From the NCBI GenBank assembly GCA_905339295.1, contig CAJPFI010000014.1:1-64000 (forward strand): a stretch of DNA of 64,000 nt, read 5' to 3'. Both the position numbers and the translations under genes were made by a program. This document shows positions 25,018-34,652 of this stretch, one piece after another. This DNA is from Burkholderiales bacterium (GTDB lineage Bacteria; Pseudomonadota; Gammaproteobacteria; Burkholderiales; Casimicrobiaceae). The notes beneath the pieces are model-generated. The model saw nothing but the letters and a program-made list of their open reading frames with translations. It did not search any database and was not told the origin of the DNA. Every line of letters starts with the position of its first letter. Position 1 is the stretch's first letter.

Positions 25018-25083
25018 TGTGATCGCCCAGGCGCATTGCGCGCGCCGCCTCCCCAGGGGGGGCGACGACGTCGGGGCGGCGGG
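25018..25083 (-). repeat. Family C G/C-rich unit
   Basis: On the minus strand it runs from GCCGCCCCGACG through a C-run/G-run centre (CCCCCCCTGGGGAGGCG) to a GCGATCAC end. It lies between two convergent genes. Confidence 0.6.
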
Positions 25084-25152
25084 CGTGAACTCGCCAGGGC
25101 GCGCTGCGCTACGCTCCTGCGCGAGCGGGGATGTCGACGCGGGCCGCGCGGG

Positions 25153-25512
25153 TCAGCGCGAGAGCCTGTCCAGCAACGCGCCGCGGTAGGACACGGGTAC
25201 GCCCAGGCTCGAGCCCGCCGCCTCGCGCCGCGCTTCCAGCAACGCGAGCCTCGCGGCCGCCCGGCGACGCCCGCCGTCGTCGTCGATCGTGGCGATCAGT
25301 CGCGCGAGCTCGATGCGTTCGCGCCGCTCCGCGAGCTCGGGCGGCACGAATCCCGCGTTCCTCAGGATGCGCCACGCGACGCGCAGGTCCTCCGGAACGA
25401 GCCGATCGTCGTCGAGATCGAGCGCCTTCCCTTCGCCCGGCAGGTTCGCCAGCTCGCCCGCCTCGATCGCGGCGGCGATCCTGCGGTCGGCGACCTGGTC
25501 GAGGAGGCCCAT
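25153..25512 (-). CDS. DUF1992 (DnaJ-homologue-associated) protein
   Basis: A 119-residue cytosolic protein of the DUF1992 family, also found in DNAJC28-type proteins. The N-terminus LLDQVADRRIAAAIEAGELA, the NLPGEGKALDL turn and LVPEDLRVAWRILRNAGFVP are diagnostic. The function is not established. It starts 59 nt after dacB on the same strand and is probably the last gene of that operon. ATG 25512 is preceded by an alternative GTG two codons upstream. Confidence 0.85.
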   Translation of the reverse strand: MGLLDQVADRRIAAAIEAGELANLPGEGKALDLDDDRLVPEDLRVAWRILRNAGFVPPELAERRERIELARLIATIDDDGGRRRAAARLALLEARREAAGSSLGVPVSYRGALLDRLSR

Positions 25513-25571
25513 CGTCACTTCGGCGTCGGATCGAGTTCGGGCGCCCGGCACCGATGCTTCGAGTCGGCGCC

Positions 25572-27017
25572 CTAGCGCGTCGACGGCACGTAGTAGCCCG
25601 CCGCGTGGCGATGGGTCCACTGGACGAGCAGGTCGAGCGCGGACTGCGCGCGCGCGGCGTTCGGGTGGTTGACGATCGCGGCGACGATCCAGCGCCGGCC
25701 GCCGTTGTCGATCACGTAGCCGCCGAGCGCGCGGACGCCCTCGAGCGAGCCGGTCTTGAGCAGCGCCTGCCCGGCGACCGTCCCGTCGCGGAATCGCCGC
25801 TGCACCGTCCCGTCGATCGCTGCGACCGCGAGCGAGCTCGCGAACTCCTCGCGCACGTCGCTCGCGTCGGCGGCCGCGAGCAATCGCGCGATTCCGGCCG
25901 CGGACAGGCGCTCGTTGCGCGACAGTCCCGAGCCGTTTTCGATGACGAACCCGGGCAGCACGAGCTTGCGCTTCGCGAGCCACCGGCGCACCGCGTCGCG
26001 CGCCTTGTCGACCGTCGCGGGCGGCGGCGACGTGGTCGTGGCGAGCGTCAGGAACAGCTGCCGCGCCATCACGTTGTTCGAGAGCTTGTTGATGTCGCGC
26101 ACGACCTCGTGGAGGGGCACGGACTCGAGCACGGCGAATGGCGCGACGCCTTCGGGTGCGCGCCCCTCGCGCACGACGCCGTCGAAGCTCCCGCCGGCCG
26201 CCGCGAACGCCGCGCTGAACATGCCGTGCACGTAGTTCGGGACGTCGAGCAGCGCGATGTTCCAGTCGCGCTCGCCGCACTCGCGCGGGTAGAGGCCGGG
26301 GAACGCCGCGGCGGCGGCGCGCGGTTGCGCGACGAACGCCGCGGACACCGACGTGCGCCAGTCGCCGCAGGGGCCGTCGACCGGCATCGGTGCGCTGCCC
26401 AGCGCGAGCTGGGGCAGGGGAGGCTCCGGCCGCACGTCGACCGCGGCGCCGTCGGGAGACGGCTGGAAGCGGAAGCGCACGACGTTGAAGTTGACGAGCA
26501 GGGCGTCGGGACCGACGTTGTAGGCGGTGAGCGGCTCGCCGTCGAACGCACCGGGATCGTGAGGCGGCGGGCGGAAATAGCTGCGGTCGAGCACGAGGTC
26601 GCCGTTCACCTGCGCGAGACCGCGCTCGCGCAGCGCCGCCATGAACGACGACCACTGCTCGACGGTGATCTTCGGATCGCCGCCGCCTTTCAGGACGAGG
26701 TCGCCGTCGAGCACGCCCTCGGAGATCGCCCCGTCGACGTACGCCTCGGTGCGCCATCGGTAGTCGCGCCCGAGCAGTTCGAGCGCCGCGAACGTCGTGA
26801 CGAGCTTCATGACCGAGGCCGGATTCATCGGCCGCTGGGCCTGCAGCGAGAACAGGGGCCGGAACGCGCCCGCCTCCTGGACCACGATCGCGACGTCGGT
26901 GAGCGGCACGCCCCGGTCGAGGAACGCGCGCGCGATCTCGCGCGGCAGCGCGGCGGATGACGCGGCGAGGGGCGCGAGCGCGGCGACGAGCGCGGCGACG
27001 CTCGCGATCCGGCGCAT
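25572..27017 (-). CDS. dacB: D-alanyl-D-alanine carboxypeptidase/endopeptidase (PBP4, peptidase S13)
   Basis: A periplasmic class C penicillin-binding protein that trims and hydrolyses peptidoglycan cross-links. The 481-residue form begins with a signal peptide (RRIASVAALVAALAPLAASSA). The active-site motifs are SVMK (Ser68-Lys71), a SNN motif in NKLSNNVMARQL, and KTG in LLKTGSLEGVRALGGYV. Domains II/III typical of S13 peptidases fill the space between motifs 1 and 2. ATG 27017 was chosen over one 33 codons upstream because only then does the signal peptide start at residue 1. Confidence 0.93.
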   Translation of the reverse strand: MRRIASVAALVAALAPLAASSAALPREIARAFLDRGVPLTDVAIVVQEAGAFRPLFSLQAQRPMNPASVMKLVTTFAALELLGRDYRWRTEAYVDGAISEGVLDGDLVLKGGGDPKITVEQWSSFMAALRERGLAQVNGDLVLDRSYFRPPPHDPGAFDGEPLTAYNVGPDALLVNFNVVRFRFQPSPDGAAVDVRPEPPLPQLALGSAPMPVDGPCGDWRTSVSAAFVAQPRAAAAAFPGLYPRECGERDWNIALLDVPNYVHGMFSAAFAAAGGSFDGVVREGRAPEGVAPFAVLESVPLHEVVRDINKLSNNVMARQLFLTLATTTSPPPATVDKARDAVRRWLAKRKLVLPGFVIENGSGLSRNERLSAAGIARLLAAADASDVREEFASSLAVAAIDGTVQRRFRDGTVAGQALLKTGSLEGVRALGGYVIDNGGRRWIVAAIVNHPNAARAQSALDLLVQWTHRHAAGYYVPSTR

Positions 27018-27140
27018 CCGCGGCCGGCTGCCCGCGGCGCGTGCCCGACGTCCGGGCGGCCCGGCGGGGTTGTTCACGTCCTCCCCCGCGCCCGTCGTCG
27101 CGCTGCGTTCGCGCATCGCTCCTCGAGGAGGGGGGGCGCG

Positions 27141-27202
27141 ATCCCCGTGGCGAACGCCGTTCGCTTCCCCCCTGGCGGGGTACGGCGACCTCGGGGCGGC
27201 CC
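27141..27202 (-). repeat. Family C G/C-rich unit between bioA and dacB
   Basis: On the minus strand it starts GGGCCGCCCCGAGG, contains CCCCGCCAGGGGGGAAGCG and ends ACGGGGATC. It lies in the 220 bp between the bioA stop and the dacB start, a region otherwise without a recognisable gene. Confidence 0.65.
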
Positions 27203-27237
27203 TTCGGTCGCCGCGCCTTGCGGCGGCCCTGCGGCGG

Positions 27238-28584
27238 TCATGACCGGTCGACGATCTCGCGGGTGCGGTCGGCCAGCAGCGCGAACTCGTCGTCGGTGAT
27301 GACGTACGGAGGCATCAAGTACACGGTTTGCCCGATGGGCCGCAGCAGGATGCCGCGCGCGATGCCCTCGGTGAAGCACCAGCGCGCGAAGTCCGATCGG
27401 CCGCTGTCGACCTCGAAAGCGAGGATCATGCCGCATCGGCGGAAATCGCGCACCTTCGGGTGGGCGGCCAGCGGGGCCGCGATCGCCTCCCAGCGCGCGC
27501 CCTTCGCCCGGTTGGTGTCGACCACGCGGTCGTCGCGGAAGACGTCGAGGACCGCGAGCGCCGCGGCGCAGGCGAGCGGGTTGCCCGTGTAGGAATGCGA
27601 GTGAAGGAAGCCGCGCGCGACGTCGTCGTCGTAGAACGCCGCGTAGATCGCGTCGCTCGCGAGCACGCACGCGAGCGGCAGGAATCCGCCGGTGATGCCC
27701 TTCGAGAGCAGCAGGAAGTCCGGCGCGACGCCGGCGCGCTCGCACGCGAACATCGTGCCGGTGCGTCCGAACCCGGTCATGATCTCGTCGGCGATGAGGT
27801 GGACGCGGTGGCGTGTGCAGAGCTCGCGCGCGCGGGCGAGGTACGACGCGTCGTACATCACCATGCCGGAGGCGCCCTGCACGAGCGGCTCGACGACGAG
27901 CGCCGCGATCGTCGCGTGGTTCGCCGCGAGGAACGCCTCGAGCGCGTCGCCGGCCTCGCGCGCGACGTCGGCCGGCGTGCGGCCGCCGCGCGCGAGCCGC
28001 GCGTCCGGCGTCGGCACGGTGGCGTTGGAGAGGACGATCGCGTCGTAGGTGTCGCGGAAGATCGCGACGTCGGTCACCGACAGCGCGCCCAGCGTCTCGC
28101 CGTGGTAGCTTCCCGAGAGGCTCACGAAGCGCCGCTTGTCCGCGACGCCCGCGTTCCGCCAGGCGTGGAAGCTCATCTTGAGCGCGATCTCGGTGGCCGA
28201 CGCGCCGTCGGACGCATAGAACGCATGGCCCAGCCGGCCCGGCGCGAGCGCGGAAAGCCGCTCCGCGAGCTCGACGGCCGGCCGGTGCGTGAAGCCCGCG
28301 AGCATCACGTGCTCGAGTTCCGCGAGCTGCGCCGAAATCGCCGCGCGGATGCGCGGCTCGCCGTGGCCGAACAGGTTGACCCACCACGACGACACCGCGT
28401 CGAGGATGCGCCGCCCGTCGAAATCCTCGAGCCACACGCCTTCCGCGCGCGCCACCGGCACGAGCGGCAGCGTCTCGTGCGCCTTCATCTGCGTGCACGG
28501 GTGCCACACCGAAGCGAGGCTCCGCGCGAGCCACGCGTCGTTTCCGCCCGGGGTCGGCGTCGTGGAGCGCTGGCCGGCGCCCAT
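27238..28584 (-). CDS. bioA: Adenosylmethionine-8-amino-7-oxononanoate aminotransferase
   Basis: BioA transfers the amino group of SAM to KAPA, giving DAPA in biotin synthesis. The 448-residue class-III aminotransferase has the BioA signatures: WHPCTQMKAHE near the N-terminus, SSWWVNLFGHGEPRI, GSYHGETLGALSVTD, the PLP aspartate in LIADEIMTGFGRTG and the Schiff-base lysine in LLLSKGITGGF (Lys295). No other biotin genes are in the window. It begins 12 nt after the iminopeptidase stop on the same strand, so it is transcribed with the AhpD and iminopeptidase genes. Confidence 0.95.
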   Translation of the reverse strand: MGAGQRSTTPTPGGNDAWLARSLASVWHPCTQMKAHETLPLVPVARAEGVWLEDFDGRRILDAVSSWWVNLFGHGEPRIRAAISAQLAELEHVMLAGFTHRPAVELAERLSALAPGRLGHAFYASDGASATEIALKMSFHAWRNAGVADKRRFVSLSGSYHGETLGALSVTDVAIFRDTYDAIVLSNATVPTPDARLARGGRTPADVAREAGDALEAFLAANHATIAALVVEPLVQGASGMVMYDASYLARARELCTRHRVHLIADEIMTGFGRTGTMFACERAGVAPDFLLLSKGITGGFLPLACVLASDAIYAAFYDDDVARGFLHSHSYTGNPLACAAALAVLDVFRDDRVVDTNRAKGARWEAIAAPLAAHPKVRDFRRCGMILAFEVDSGRSDFARWCFTEGIARGILLRPIGQTVYLMPPYVITDDEFALLADRTREIVDRS

Positions 28585-28596
28585 GCCCTGCGCGCC

Positions 28597-29586
28597 TCAG
28601 GGCGCCGCGAGGCGCAGTTTCAGGCGTTCGACCGCGGCGACGAGCGCGCGCGCGATCCCCGGCTCGCGCACCGAGTGCCCGGCGTCGGGCACGACGACGA
28701 ACTCGGCGGACGGCAGCGCGTGCGCGAGCGCGTGCGCCGTCACCGGCGGGCACACGATGTCGTAGCGGCCCTGGACGATCGTGCACGGAAGGTGCGCGAT
28801 CCGGTGCACGTTGCCGAGGATCTCGCCCTCGGCGAGGAATCCGCGGTGGACGAAGTAATGCGCCTCGATGCGCGCGATGGCGAGCGCGATCGCGTCGCTC
28901 TCGAAGGCGGGCGGGCCGTCGGCGCGCGGCAGCAGCGTCGAGCAGTCGCTCTCGTAGGCGTCCCATGCGGCCGCCGCGGGGCCGTGCACCGACGGATCGG
29001 GATCGGTCAGCCGGCGGTGGTAGCCGGCCAGCAGGTCGCCGCGCTCGTCGGCCGGCAGGTGCGCCGCGAACCGCTCCCACGCCTCGGGGAACACGTTGCG
29101 CATGCCGTGCATGAACCAGTCGATCTCGGCCTCGGAGGCGAGGAAGATCCCGCGCAGCACGAGTCCGGTGCAGCGTTCGGGGAACGACTCCGCGTACGCG
29201 AGCGCGAGCGTCGAGCCCCACGAACCGCCGAACAGCGCCCAGCGCTCGATGCCGCGCTGCGAGCGCAGGCGCTCGAGGTCGGCGACGAGATGCCACGTGG
29301 TGTTGTCGGCGATCTCGGCGGTGGGCGTCGAGCGGCCCGCGCCGCGCTGGTCGACGAGAACGACGCGCCAGTGCATCGGGTCGAAGAAGCGCCGGTGGTG
29401 CGGCAGGCAGCCGCCGCCCGGGCCACCGTGCAGGAACACGATCGGCACGCCCTCGGGGTTGCCGCACTCCTCCCAGTAGAGCGTGTGGCGGGCGTCGACG
29501 GACAGCCGGCCCGACGCGTGCGGCTCGATCTCGGGGAACAGCGGATCGGCGCGGCCGGGATCGGGGGCTGTGTCGTTCGGGCTCAT
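28597..29586 (-). CDS. pip: Proline iminopeptidase
   Basis: A 329-residue alpha/beta hydrolase that removes N-terminal proline from peptides. Family markers: PIVFLHGGPGGGCLPHHRRF (oxyanion region), VLVDQRGAGRSTP, the nucleophile elbow GGSWGSTLALAYAE, and GRYDIVCPP plus PDAGHSVRE carrying the catalytic Asp and His. The start ATG overlaps the stop of the AhpD-like gene (ATGA). It probably acts in the cytoplasm; no signal peptide is present. Confidence 0.94.
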   Translation of the reverse strand: MSPNDTAPDPGRADPLFPEIEPHASGRLSVDARHTLYWEECGNPEGVPIVFLHGGPGGGCLPHHRRFFDPMHWRVVLVDQRGAGRSTPTAEIADNTTWHLVADLERLRSQRGIERWALFGGSWGSTLALAYAESFPERCTGLVLRGIFLASEAEIDWFMHGMRNVFPEAWERFAAHLPADERGDLLAGYHRRLTDPDPSVHGPAAAAWDAYESDCSTLLPRADGPPAFESDAIALAIARIEAHYFVHRGFLAEGEILGNVHRIAHLPCTIVQGRYDIVCPPVTAHALAHALPSAEFVVVPDAGHSVREPGIARALVAAVERLKLRLAAP

Positions 29587-29990
29587 CGGGCGAGCGGTTC
29601 GCGGTAGCGCTCGTCGACGTCGATCCGGTAGCCGTTGGCGAGCCGGTTGGTCTCGTTCGCCAGCGCGACCACCGCCATCAGCTCGCGGAACTGCGCCTCG
29701 GTCATGCCTTTCGCGTGCGCCGACGCCGTGTGCGAGTAGATGCAGTATTCGCAGCTGTTGGTGACCGACACGGCGATGTAGATCAGCTCCTTGACGAGCG
29801 GGTCGAGCGCGCCGGGCGCCATCACCTGCTTGACCGACGCCCACACGCGCGCGAGCGTCGGCGGATCGTTCGCCAGCACGCGCCAGAAGTCGTTGACGTA
29901 ATCGGTGTTGCGCGTCGCGCGGATGTCGGCGAACACCGCGCGGGCGTCGTCGGAGAGCGCGGCGTCGGCGAGGGGCGGGAGCAGGGACAT
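29583..29990 (-). CDS. Carboxymuconolactone decarboxylase / AhpD-like protein
   Basis: A 135-residue helical protein of the CMD/AhpD superfamily. The CxxC pair in NSCEYCIYSHTASAHAKGM, followed by the conserved histidine, is the AhpD peroxidase-type active site, suggesting a thiol-dependent hydroperoxide-reducing role and not lactone decarboxylation. First gene of the operon AhpD-like, pip, bioA and possibly dacB and DUF1992. A TATACT box lies 28 nt upstream of the start. Confidence 0.85.
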   Translation of the reverse strand: MSLLPPLADAALSDDARAVFADIRATRNTDYVNDFWRVLANDPPTLARVWASVKQVMAPGALDPLVKELIYIAVSVTNSCEYCIYSHTASAHAKGMTEAQFRELMAVVALANETNRLANGYRIDVDERYREPLAR

Positions 29991-30018
29991 CGCGGCGGTC
30001 CGGAGCGTGGTCCCGCCG

Positions 30019-30024
30019 AGTATA
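30019..30024 (-). promoter_or_regulatory. Putative -10 box for the AhpD-like/pip/bioA operon
   Basis: GCGTATACT on the minus strand gives TATACT 28 nt before the ATG at 29990. No clear -35 hexamer. Confidence 0.4.
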
Positions 30025-30171
30025 CGCAACGCGCCGGATCGAAGCACCCGGACGGGCGAGTCGATGCCGCCGGATCCCGATTTCCGTCGGGTGTCGCGCC
30101 GAAGGGGCTTGCGCGAGCGTCGAGCGGCGGTCATCGACCGCCGCTTCCACCTGGCGTGCCCGAACGCGCGT

Positions 30172-31032
30172 CTAGCGGCGTGCCCGGTACGCGACGATGC
30201 GCTGCTTCTGGGTTCCGAGCCCGTCGATCCCCAGCTCGACGACGTCGCCGGGCTTGAGCCACTGCGGCGCGGGCTTCATGCCCATCGCGACCCCGGGCGG
30301 CGTGCCGGTCGTGATCAGGTCGCCCGGCTCGAGGGTCATGTACTGCGAAACGTCGGAGACCAGCTTCGCGACGCCGAAGATCATCGTGCTCGTGTTGCCG
30401 GTCTGGCGGCGGACGCCGTTGACGTCGAGCCACATGCCGAGCCGTTGCGGATCCCTGATCTCGTCGCGCGTGACGAGCCAGGGCCCGATCGGGCCGAACG
30501 TGTCGCAGCCCTTGCCCTTGCTCCACTGGCCGCCGCCCCTCTTGATCTGGAAGTCGCGCTCGGAAACGTCGTTCATCAGGCAGTAGCCCGCGACGTGCTT
30601 CGTCGCGTTCTTCTCGTCGACGTTGCGGGCGCGCTTGCCGATCACGATGCCCAGCTCGACCTCGTAGTCGAGCTGGGTCGAGTCCCTCGGCTGCATCACC
30701 GGGTCGTTCGGCCCCTGGATGCAGTTGGTCGTCTTGAAGAAGATGATCGGGTGCGCGGGTATCGGCGAGCCGGTCTCCTTCGCGTGATCGACGAAGTTGA
30801 GCCCGATCGCGACGAACTTCCCGACGCCGGCGACGCAGGGGCCGAGGCGCGGCCGGCCCTTCACCAGCGGCAGCTTCGCGGGGTCGAGTTTCCTCAACGC
30901 CGCCAGCGCGGCGTCCGACAGCGCGTCGGGGCCGATGTCCTTCACCTTGCGCGACAGGTCGCGCAGCCTGCCGTCGACGTCGACGAGGCCGGGCTTTTCC
31001 TTGCCGGCGGGGCCGTAGCGCACGAGCTTCAT
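30172..31032 (-). CDS. Fumarylacetoacetate hydrolase-family protein, probable 2,4-diketo-3-deoxy-sugar-acid hydrolase
   Basis: A 286-residue FAH-fold hydrolase. The metal ligands are visible in QLDYEVELGIVIGKRARNV (Glu, Glu), and MNDVSERDFQ, the catalytic-loop lysine in SKGKGCDTFGPIGPW and GDLITTGTPPGVAMGMKP complete the pattern. Members with this C-terminus include ureidoglycolate lyases in name and the hydrolases of the non-phosphorylative L-fucose and L-rhamnose routes, which split 2,4-diketo-3-deoxy acids into pyruvate and lactate or glycolate. The adjacent KDF-dehydrogenase-like SDR favours that role. Last gene of the left catabolic operon. Confidence 0.88.
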   Translation of the reverse strand: MKLVRYGPAGKEKPGLVDVDGRLRDLSRKVKDIGPDALSDAALAALRKLDPAKLPLVKGRPRLGPCVAGVGKFVAIGLNFVDHAKETGSPIPAHPIIFFKTTNCIQGPNDPVMQPRDSTQLDYEVELGIVIGKRARNVDEKNATKHVAGYCLMNDVSERDFQIKRGGGQWSKGKGCDTFGPIGPWLVTRDEIRDPQRLGMWLDVNGVRRQTGNTSTMIFGVAKLVSDVSQYMTLEPGDLITTGTPPGVAMGMKPAPQWLKPGDVVELGIDGLGTQKQRIVAYRARR

Positions 31033-31210
31033 GGGTTTCTCCTTGCGTTGGGGAAGTGGGACGCGGTTCGGGGATCGGGATCGAGGATCGAAGCGCGGGA
31101 AGCGGAAGGCGGAAGGCGGGGAACGGCGACGAATCCCGTCATCGCGGTCGCAGGCGATGCACCGCCCATACGCCTCCCCGATTCCCGTTTTCCGATGGCG
31201 TCAATGCACG

Positions 31211-31966
31211 CTAGATCGTCATCCCTCCGTCCACCGAGTACACGTTGCCGGTGGCGAAGATGCTCTCGTCCGACGCGAGGAAGACCACGACCGGCGCGAT
31301 CTCCTCGGCCTTCGCGAGCCGGCCCATCGGCTGACGGGCGACGAACATCCTTCGCGCCTCGACCGGGTCCGCGAACGCGTTGATGCGCTCGCCGAGCGAC
31401 GGCGTGTCGACGGTTCCGGGCGCGATCGCGTTGCAGCGGACGCCCCTCTGCACGAAGTCCGCGGCGACCGCCTTCGTCAACCCGACGACCGCGGCCTTCG
31501 ACGCGCCGTAGGCGAAGCGGTTCGGAATGCCCTTGATCGATCCGGCGACGCTCGCCATGTTGATGATGCTCGCCCACGCGCCGGTCCTGGCGTGCTTGTC
31601 GAGCATCCCGGGAAGCGCGGCCTGGATCGCGATGTACATCGCGCGGACGTTCAGCGCGAAGCTGAAGTCCCAGTCCTTCGGCGTGCAGTCGAGCACGGTG
31701 CCGTGGTGGACGTAGCCGGCGCAGTTGAACATCACGTCGAGCGGCGGCAGCTCGGCGATCGTCCGCTTCACGGCGTCGTCGTCGAGCACGTCGAGCACGC
31801 GCGTCGTGAGATTGGGCGTTCCCGCGAGCGTCTCGAGCAGCTTCGGGTTCACGTCGGTCGCGGTCACGGCCGCGCCCTCGCGCGCCATCGCGAGCGCGCT
31901 CGCGCGCCCGATGCCCTGTCCGGCCGCGGTGATGAACGCCGTCCTGCCGGCGAGTCGTCCTGTCAT
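31211..31966 (-). CDS. SDR-family oxidoreductase, 2-keto-3-deoxy-L-fuconate dehydrogenase-like
   Basis: A 251-residue classical short-chain dehydrogenase with TAAGQGIGRASALAMA (cofactor), NCAGYVHHGTVLDCTPKDWD, catalytic Ser in INMASVAGSIKGIPNRFAYG and the intact YGASKAAV pair. This specific pattern matches the group containing type-2 3-hydroxybutyrate dehydrogenase and 2-keto-3-deoxy-L-fuconate dehydrogenase. Given the FAH hydrolase downstream and an acid-sugar dehydratase upstream, oxidation of a 2-keto-3-deoxy acid to the 2,4-diketo form is the likely step. It would use NAD in the cytoplasm. Confidence 0.88.
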   Translation of the reverse strand: MTGRLAGRTAFITAAGQGIGRASALAMAREGAAVTATDVNPKLLETLAGTPNLTTRVLDVLDDDAVKRTIAELPPLDVMFNCAGYVHHGTVLDCTPKDWDFSFALNVRAMYIAIQAALPGMLDKHARTGAWASIINMASVAGSIKGIPNRFAYGASKAAVVGLTKAVAADFVQRGVRCNAIAPGTVDTPSLGERINAFADPVEARRMFVARQPMGRLAKAEEIAPVVVFLASDESIFATGNVYSVDGGMTI

Positions 31967-32003
31967 CGTCCGGGTGCTCCGTCGAGTTGCGTGGGAACGC
32001 CGA

Positions 32004-33257
32004 TCAGCGCCCGAGCGCGGGGACGCGCGCGTCGGCCGGGTCGGCCCAGTCGCGGTTCGGCACGTGCGCGTACCAGCCCGGGCGGCCGGGATCGCGGTCA
32101 TAAGGATAGCCGCCCTGCTCGCGGAAGAGCTCGTGGTAGCGCATGAGCTTCTCGCGGTCGAGCGTGACGCCGAGGCCCGGCGCGTCCGGAACGCGGATCG
32201 CGCCGCCCTCGTAGCGCAGCGGTCCGCCCTCGATCACGTCGTCGACGAGGTGGTGGTAGTGCGCGTCGGCCGCGTAGCCGATGTTCGGCAGCACGGCGCC
32301 GAGGTGCAGCATCGTCGCGAGCTGGATGCCGAGCTCGCCCGAGCTGTGCACGGCGACCTGCATCCCGAGCGTCTCGCACAGTCCCGCCGCCTTGATGCAC
32401 GGCCGGATGCCGCCCCAGAAGGTCGTGTCGAGCAGCACGACGTCGATCGCGCGCATCGCCGCGTTCGCGGCCAGCTGCTCGAAGTTGACGACGACGGTGT
32501 TCGTCGCGAGCGGAATGCGCACGAAGTCGCGCAGCGCCTTCATCTGCGCGATGCCGAAGACCGGGTCCTCGTAGTAGTCGTTGCGCAGGTCCTCGATCGC
32601 CCGGCCGAAGTGCACCGCGTCGTCGAACGAAAGCGCGGCGTTCGGGTCGTAGCGCGTCGCCTCGTCCGGGAACGCGGCCGCGACCGCGCGGTAGCAGGCG
32701 AGCTCGTGCGCGGGCGGGAACACGCCGCCTTTCAGCTTGTGCGACGTGAACCCGTGCTTCGCCTTGAGCGCCACGGCATTTCCGACGAGCTGCTCGACCG
32801 TTCGCACCTCGCCTCTGCCGGTCGCCGGATCGGCGTAGCGGAAGAACAGGTAGCTCGCGAAGGGAACGCGGTCGCGCAGCTTCCCGCCGAGGAACGCGTG
32901 CACCGGGACGCCCAGCTTCCTGCCGATGATGTCGAGGCACGCGAACTCGATCGCGGCGAGCAGCTGCGTCCGGTTGTTGTACAGGCTCGCGGTCGGGTTG
33001 CAGATCTTGAGCTTGAGCGCCTCGAGCGCGAAGACGTCGTGCCCGGCAAGGCAGGGCTCGAGGCCGGCGAACGCGCGCGTCGCGTCCTCGCCGCCTCCGC
33101 CCATCTCGCCCAGCCCGACGTAGCCGTCGGCGGTCTCGACCTCGACGACGGTACGGACGAAGCGGCCCCAGTGCGCGCCGTTGCTGTGCCGGAGCGGGGC
33201 TTCCAGCGGGACGGTGACGGGGGTGGCGCGGATGCGGGAGATCGTGGTGGCGGACAT
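32004..33257 (-). CDS. Enolase-superfamily dehydratase, glucarate dehydratase-like
   Basis: A 417-residue enolase-superfamily protein of the glucarate dehydratase subgroup. The acid/base pair KLK (Lys174, Lys176), metal ligands Asp204 (DPNAALS), Glu230 and the Asn253 region (ATNTVVV), and the Asp287-His314 dyad ([16 protein letters not shown]) are all present. The C-terminal [19 protein letters not shown] also follows GudD. The Asn next to the active-site His in GudD is Ser here, so a substrate other than D-glucarate is quite possible. It should dehydrate a sugar acid delivered by the TRAP system encoded just upstream. Confidence 0.88.
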   Translation of the reverse strand: MSATTISRIRATPVTVPLEAPLRHSNGAHWGRFVRTVVEVETADGYVGLGEMGGGGEDATRAFAGLEPCLAGHDVFALEALKLKICNPTASLYNNRTQLLAAIEFACLDIIGRKLGVPVHAFLGGKLRDRVPFASYLFFRYADPATGRGEVRTVEQLVGNAVALKAKHGFTSHKLKGGVFPPAHELACYRAVAAAFPDEATRYDPNAALSFDDAVHFGRAIEDLRNDYYEDPVFGIAQMKALRDFVRIPLATNTVVVNFEQLAANAAMRAIDVVLLDTTFWGGIRPCIKAAGLCETLGMQVAVHSSGELGIQLATMLHLGAVLPNIGYAADAHYHHLVDDVIEGGPLRYEGGAIRVPDAPGLGVTLDREKLMRYHELFREQGGYPYDRDPGRPGWYAHVPNRDWADPADARVPALGR

Positions 33258-33371
33258 GGTGTCGGGCGGCGAGGGGAGGGACGGCCGGCCGGCGTCCGGA
33301 ATTCTACGCCGAGGCGCGCGCGGCCGGGACGGCGGCCCGGCCGCCCGCCGCGCCGGGCGGGCGGGCGCCGG

Positions 33372-34652
33372 TCACATGAGCAGGTTCGGCAGGAACGTCA
33401 CGATCGACGGCACGAGCGCCATCACGAAGATCAGCGCGACGACCGCGACGATGAGCGGCAGCGCCTCGCGCGCGTACTCGTCCATCGGCGTGTCGAGCAG
33501 CCCGCAGACCGTGTACATCGCGACGCCCACGGGCGGCGTCATGCTGCCGAGCGTCGTGGCCGTCATCATGACGAGCCCGAAGTGGACCGGGTCGATGCCC
33601 GCCTTGACGACGATCGGCACGAGGATCGGCGTCAGCAGCAGCACGATCACCGTGCTCTCGAGGAACATCCCGAGCAGCAGGATGAACACGACGAGCAGCG
33701 AGATGAGCACGTTGCGGTTCTGCGTGACGCCGACGATCCACTCGGCCGCGTCCTGCGGCACGCGCTCGAGCGCGATCACGTAGCCGATCATCGCCGACAG
33801 CATGATGATCAGCATGATCATGCCGATGTCGTGGACGCTGTGGCGCAGCGCGTCGTTCACGCGCCTCCAGTCGAGCTCGCGATGGGCGAGCGCGCCGACG
33901 GCGAGCGCGTAGGCGACCGCGAAGGCGCCGACCTCGGAGGGCGTGAACACGCCGAAGCGGATGCTGATCACCAGGAACACCGGGAACAGGAGCGCCCACT
34001 TGCTGCGGCTGGCCTCGCGCGCGACCTCGCGCCATCCGGGGAACGCCGCGAGGTCGGCGCGGTATCCGCGCCTGCGTGCGATTCGCCAGGTCGTCCCCAT
34101 CAGGACGAGCGTGATCAGGATGCCGGGGACCACGCCGCCGAGGAACAGCCTGCCGATCGAGACGTTGCCGAGGAAGCCGTACAGGATGAGCCCGATCGAC
34201 GGCGGGATCGTGGCCGTGATCAGCGAGCCCACGGCGATCACGGCCGACGAGAACCCGCGCGAGAAGCCCTGGCGCAGCATCGCCGGCCCGAGGATGCGCG
34301 CCTCCATTGCCGCGTCGGCGACCGCGGAGCCCGACACCCCGCCCATCAGCGCGGAGACGACGATCGCAACCTGCGCGAGGCCGCCGGTGATCCAGCCGGT
34401 GAGCGCCTTCGCGAGCGAGATGATCCGGTCGGTGATCCCCGACGAGTTCATCAGGTTGCCGGCGAGCACGAACAGCGGGACCGCGAGCAACGGGAAGGAC
34501 TGCGTCGCGGTCGCGATGCGCTGCACGCCGATCTGCGCGGGGATCGTGTCGGACGCGAGGAAGAACACGAGGCTCGACACGCCGACCGCGAACGCGACGG
34601 GCATGCCGAGGAACATCAGCGCCAGGAAGAGCAGCGAGATCGTGATCGTCAC
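33372..34652 (-). CDS. dctM: TRAP transporter large permease (DctM), left operon
   Basis: A 426-residue inner-membrane permease with about twelve hydrophobic helices. TRAP-M motifs are LLAVPLFVLAGNLMNSSGIT, GGVSGSAVADAAMEARILGP, TATIPPSIGLILYGFLGNVS and GIDPVHFGLVMMTATTLGSMTPPVG. It couples Na+ entry to uptake of the ligand handed over by the periplasmic DctP. GTG start at 34652 overlapping the DctQ stop (GTGA). About 110 bp without a gene separate it from the dehydratase downstream. Confidence 0.95.
   Translation of the reverse strand: MTITISLLFLALMFLGMPVAFAVGVSSLVFFLASDTIPAQIGVQRIATATQSFPLLAVPLFVLAGNLMNSSGITDRIISLAKALTGWITGGLAQVAIVVSALMGGVSGSAVADAAMEARILGPAMLRQGFSRGFSSAVIAVGSLITATIPPSIGLILYGFLGNVSIGRLFLGGVVPGILITLVLMGTTWRIARRRGYRADLAAFPGWREVAREASRSKWALLFPVFLVISIRFGVFTPSEVGAFAVAYALAVGALAHRELDWRRVNDALRHSVHDIGMIMLIIMLSAMIGYVIALERVPQDAAEWIVGVTQNRNVLISLLVVFILLLGMFLESTVIVLLLTPILVPIVVKAGIDPVHFGLVMMTATTLGSMTPPVGVAMYTVCGLLDTPMDEYAREALPLIVAVVALIFVMALVPSIVTFLPNLLM

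Noticed and set aside
31033-31210. Possible small gene between the FAH-family and SDR genes
   Set aside because: The 178 bp consist of purine-rich low-complexity sequence with no start or ribosome-binding site; I see only a spacer.
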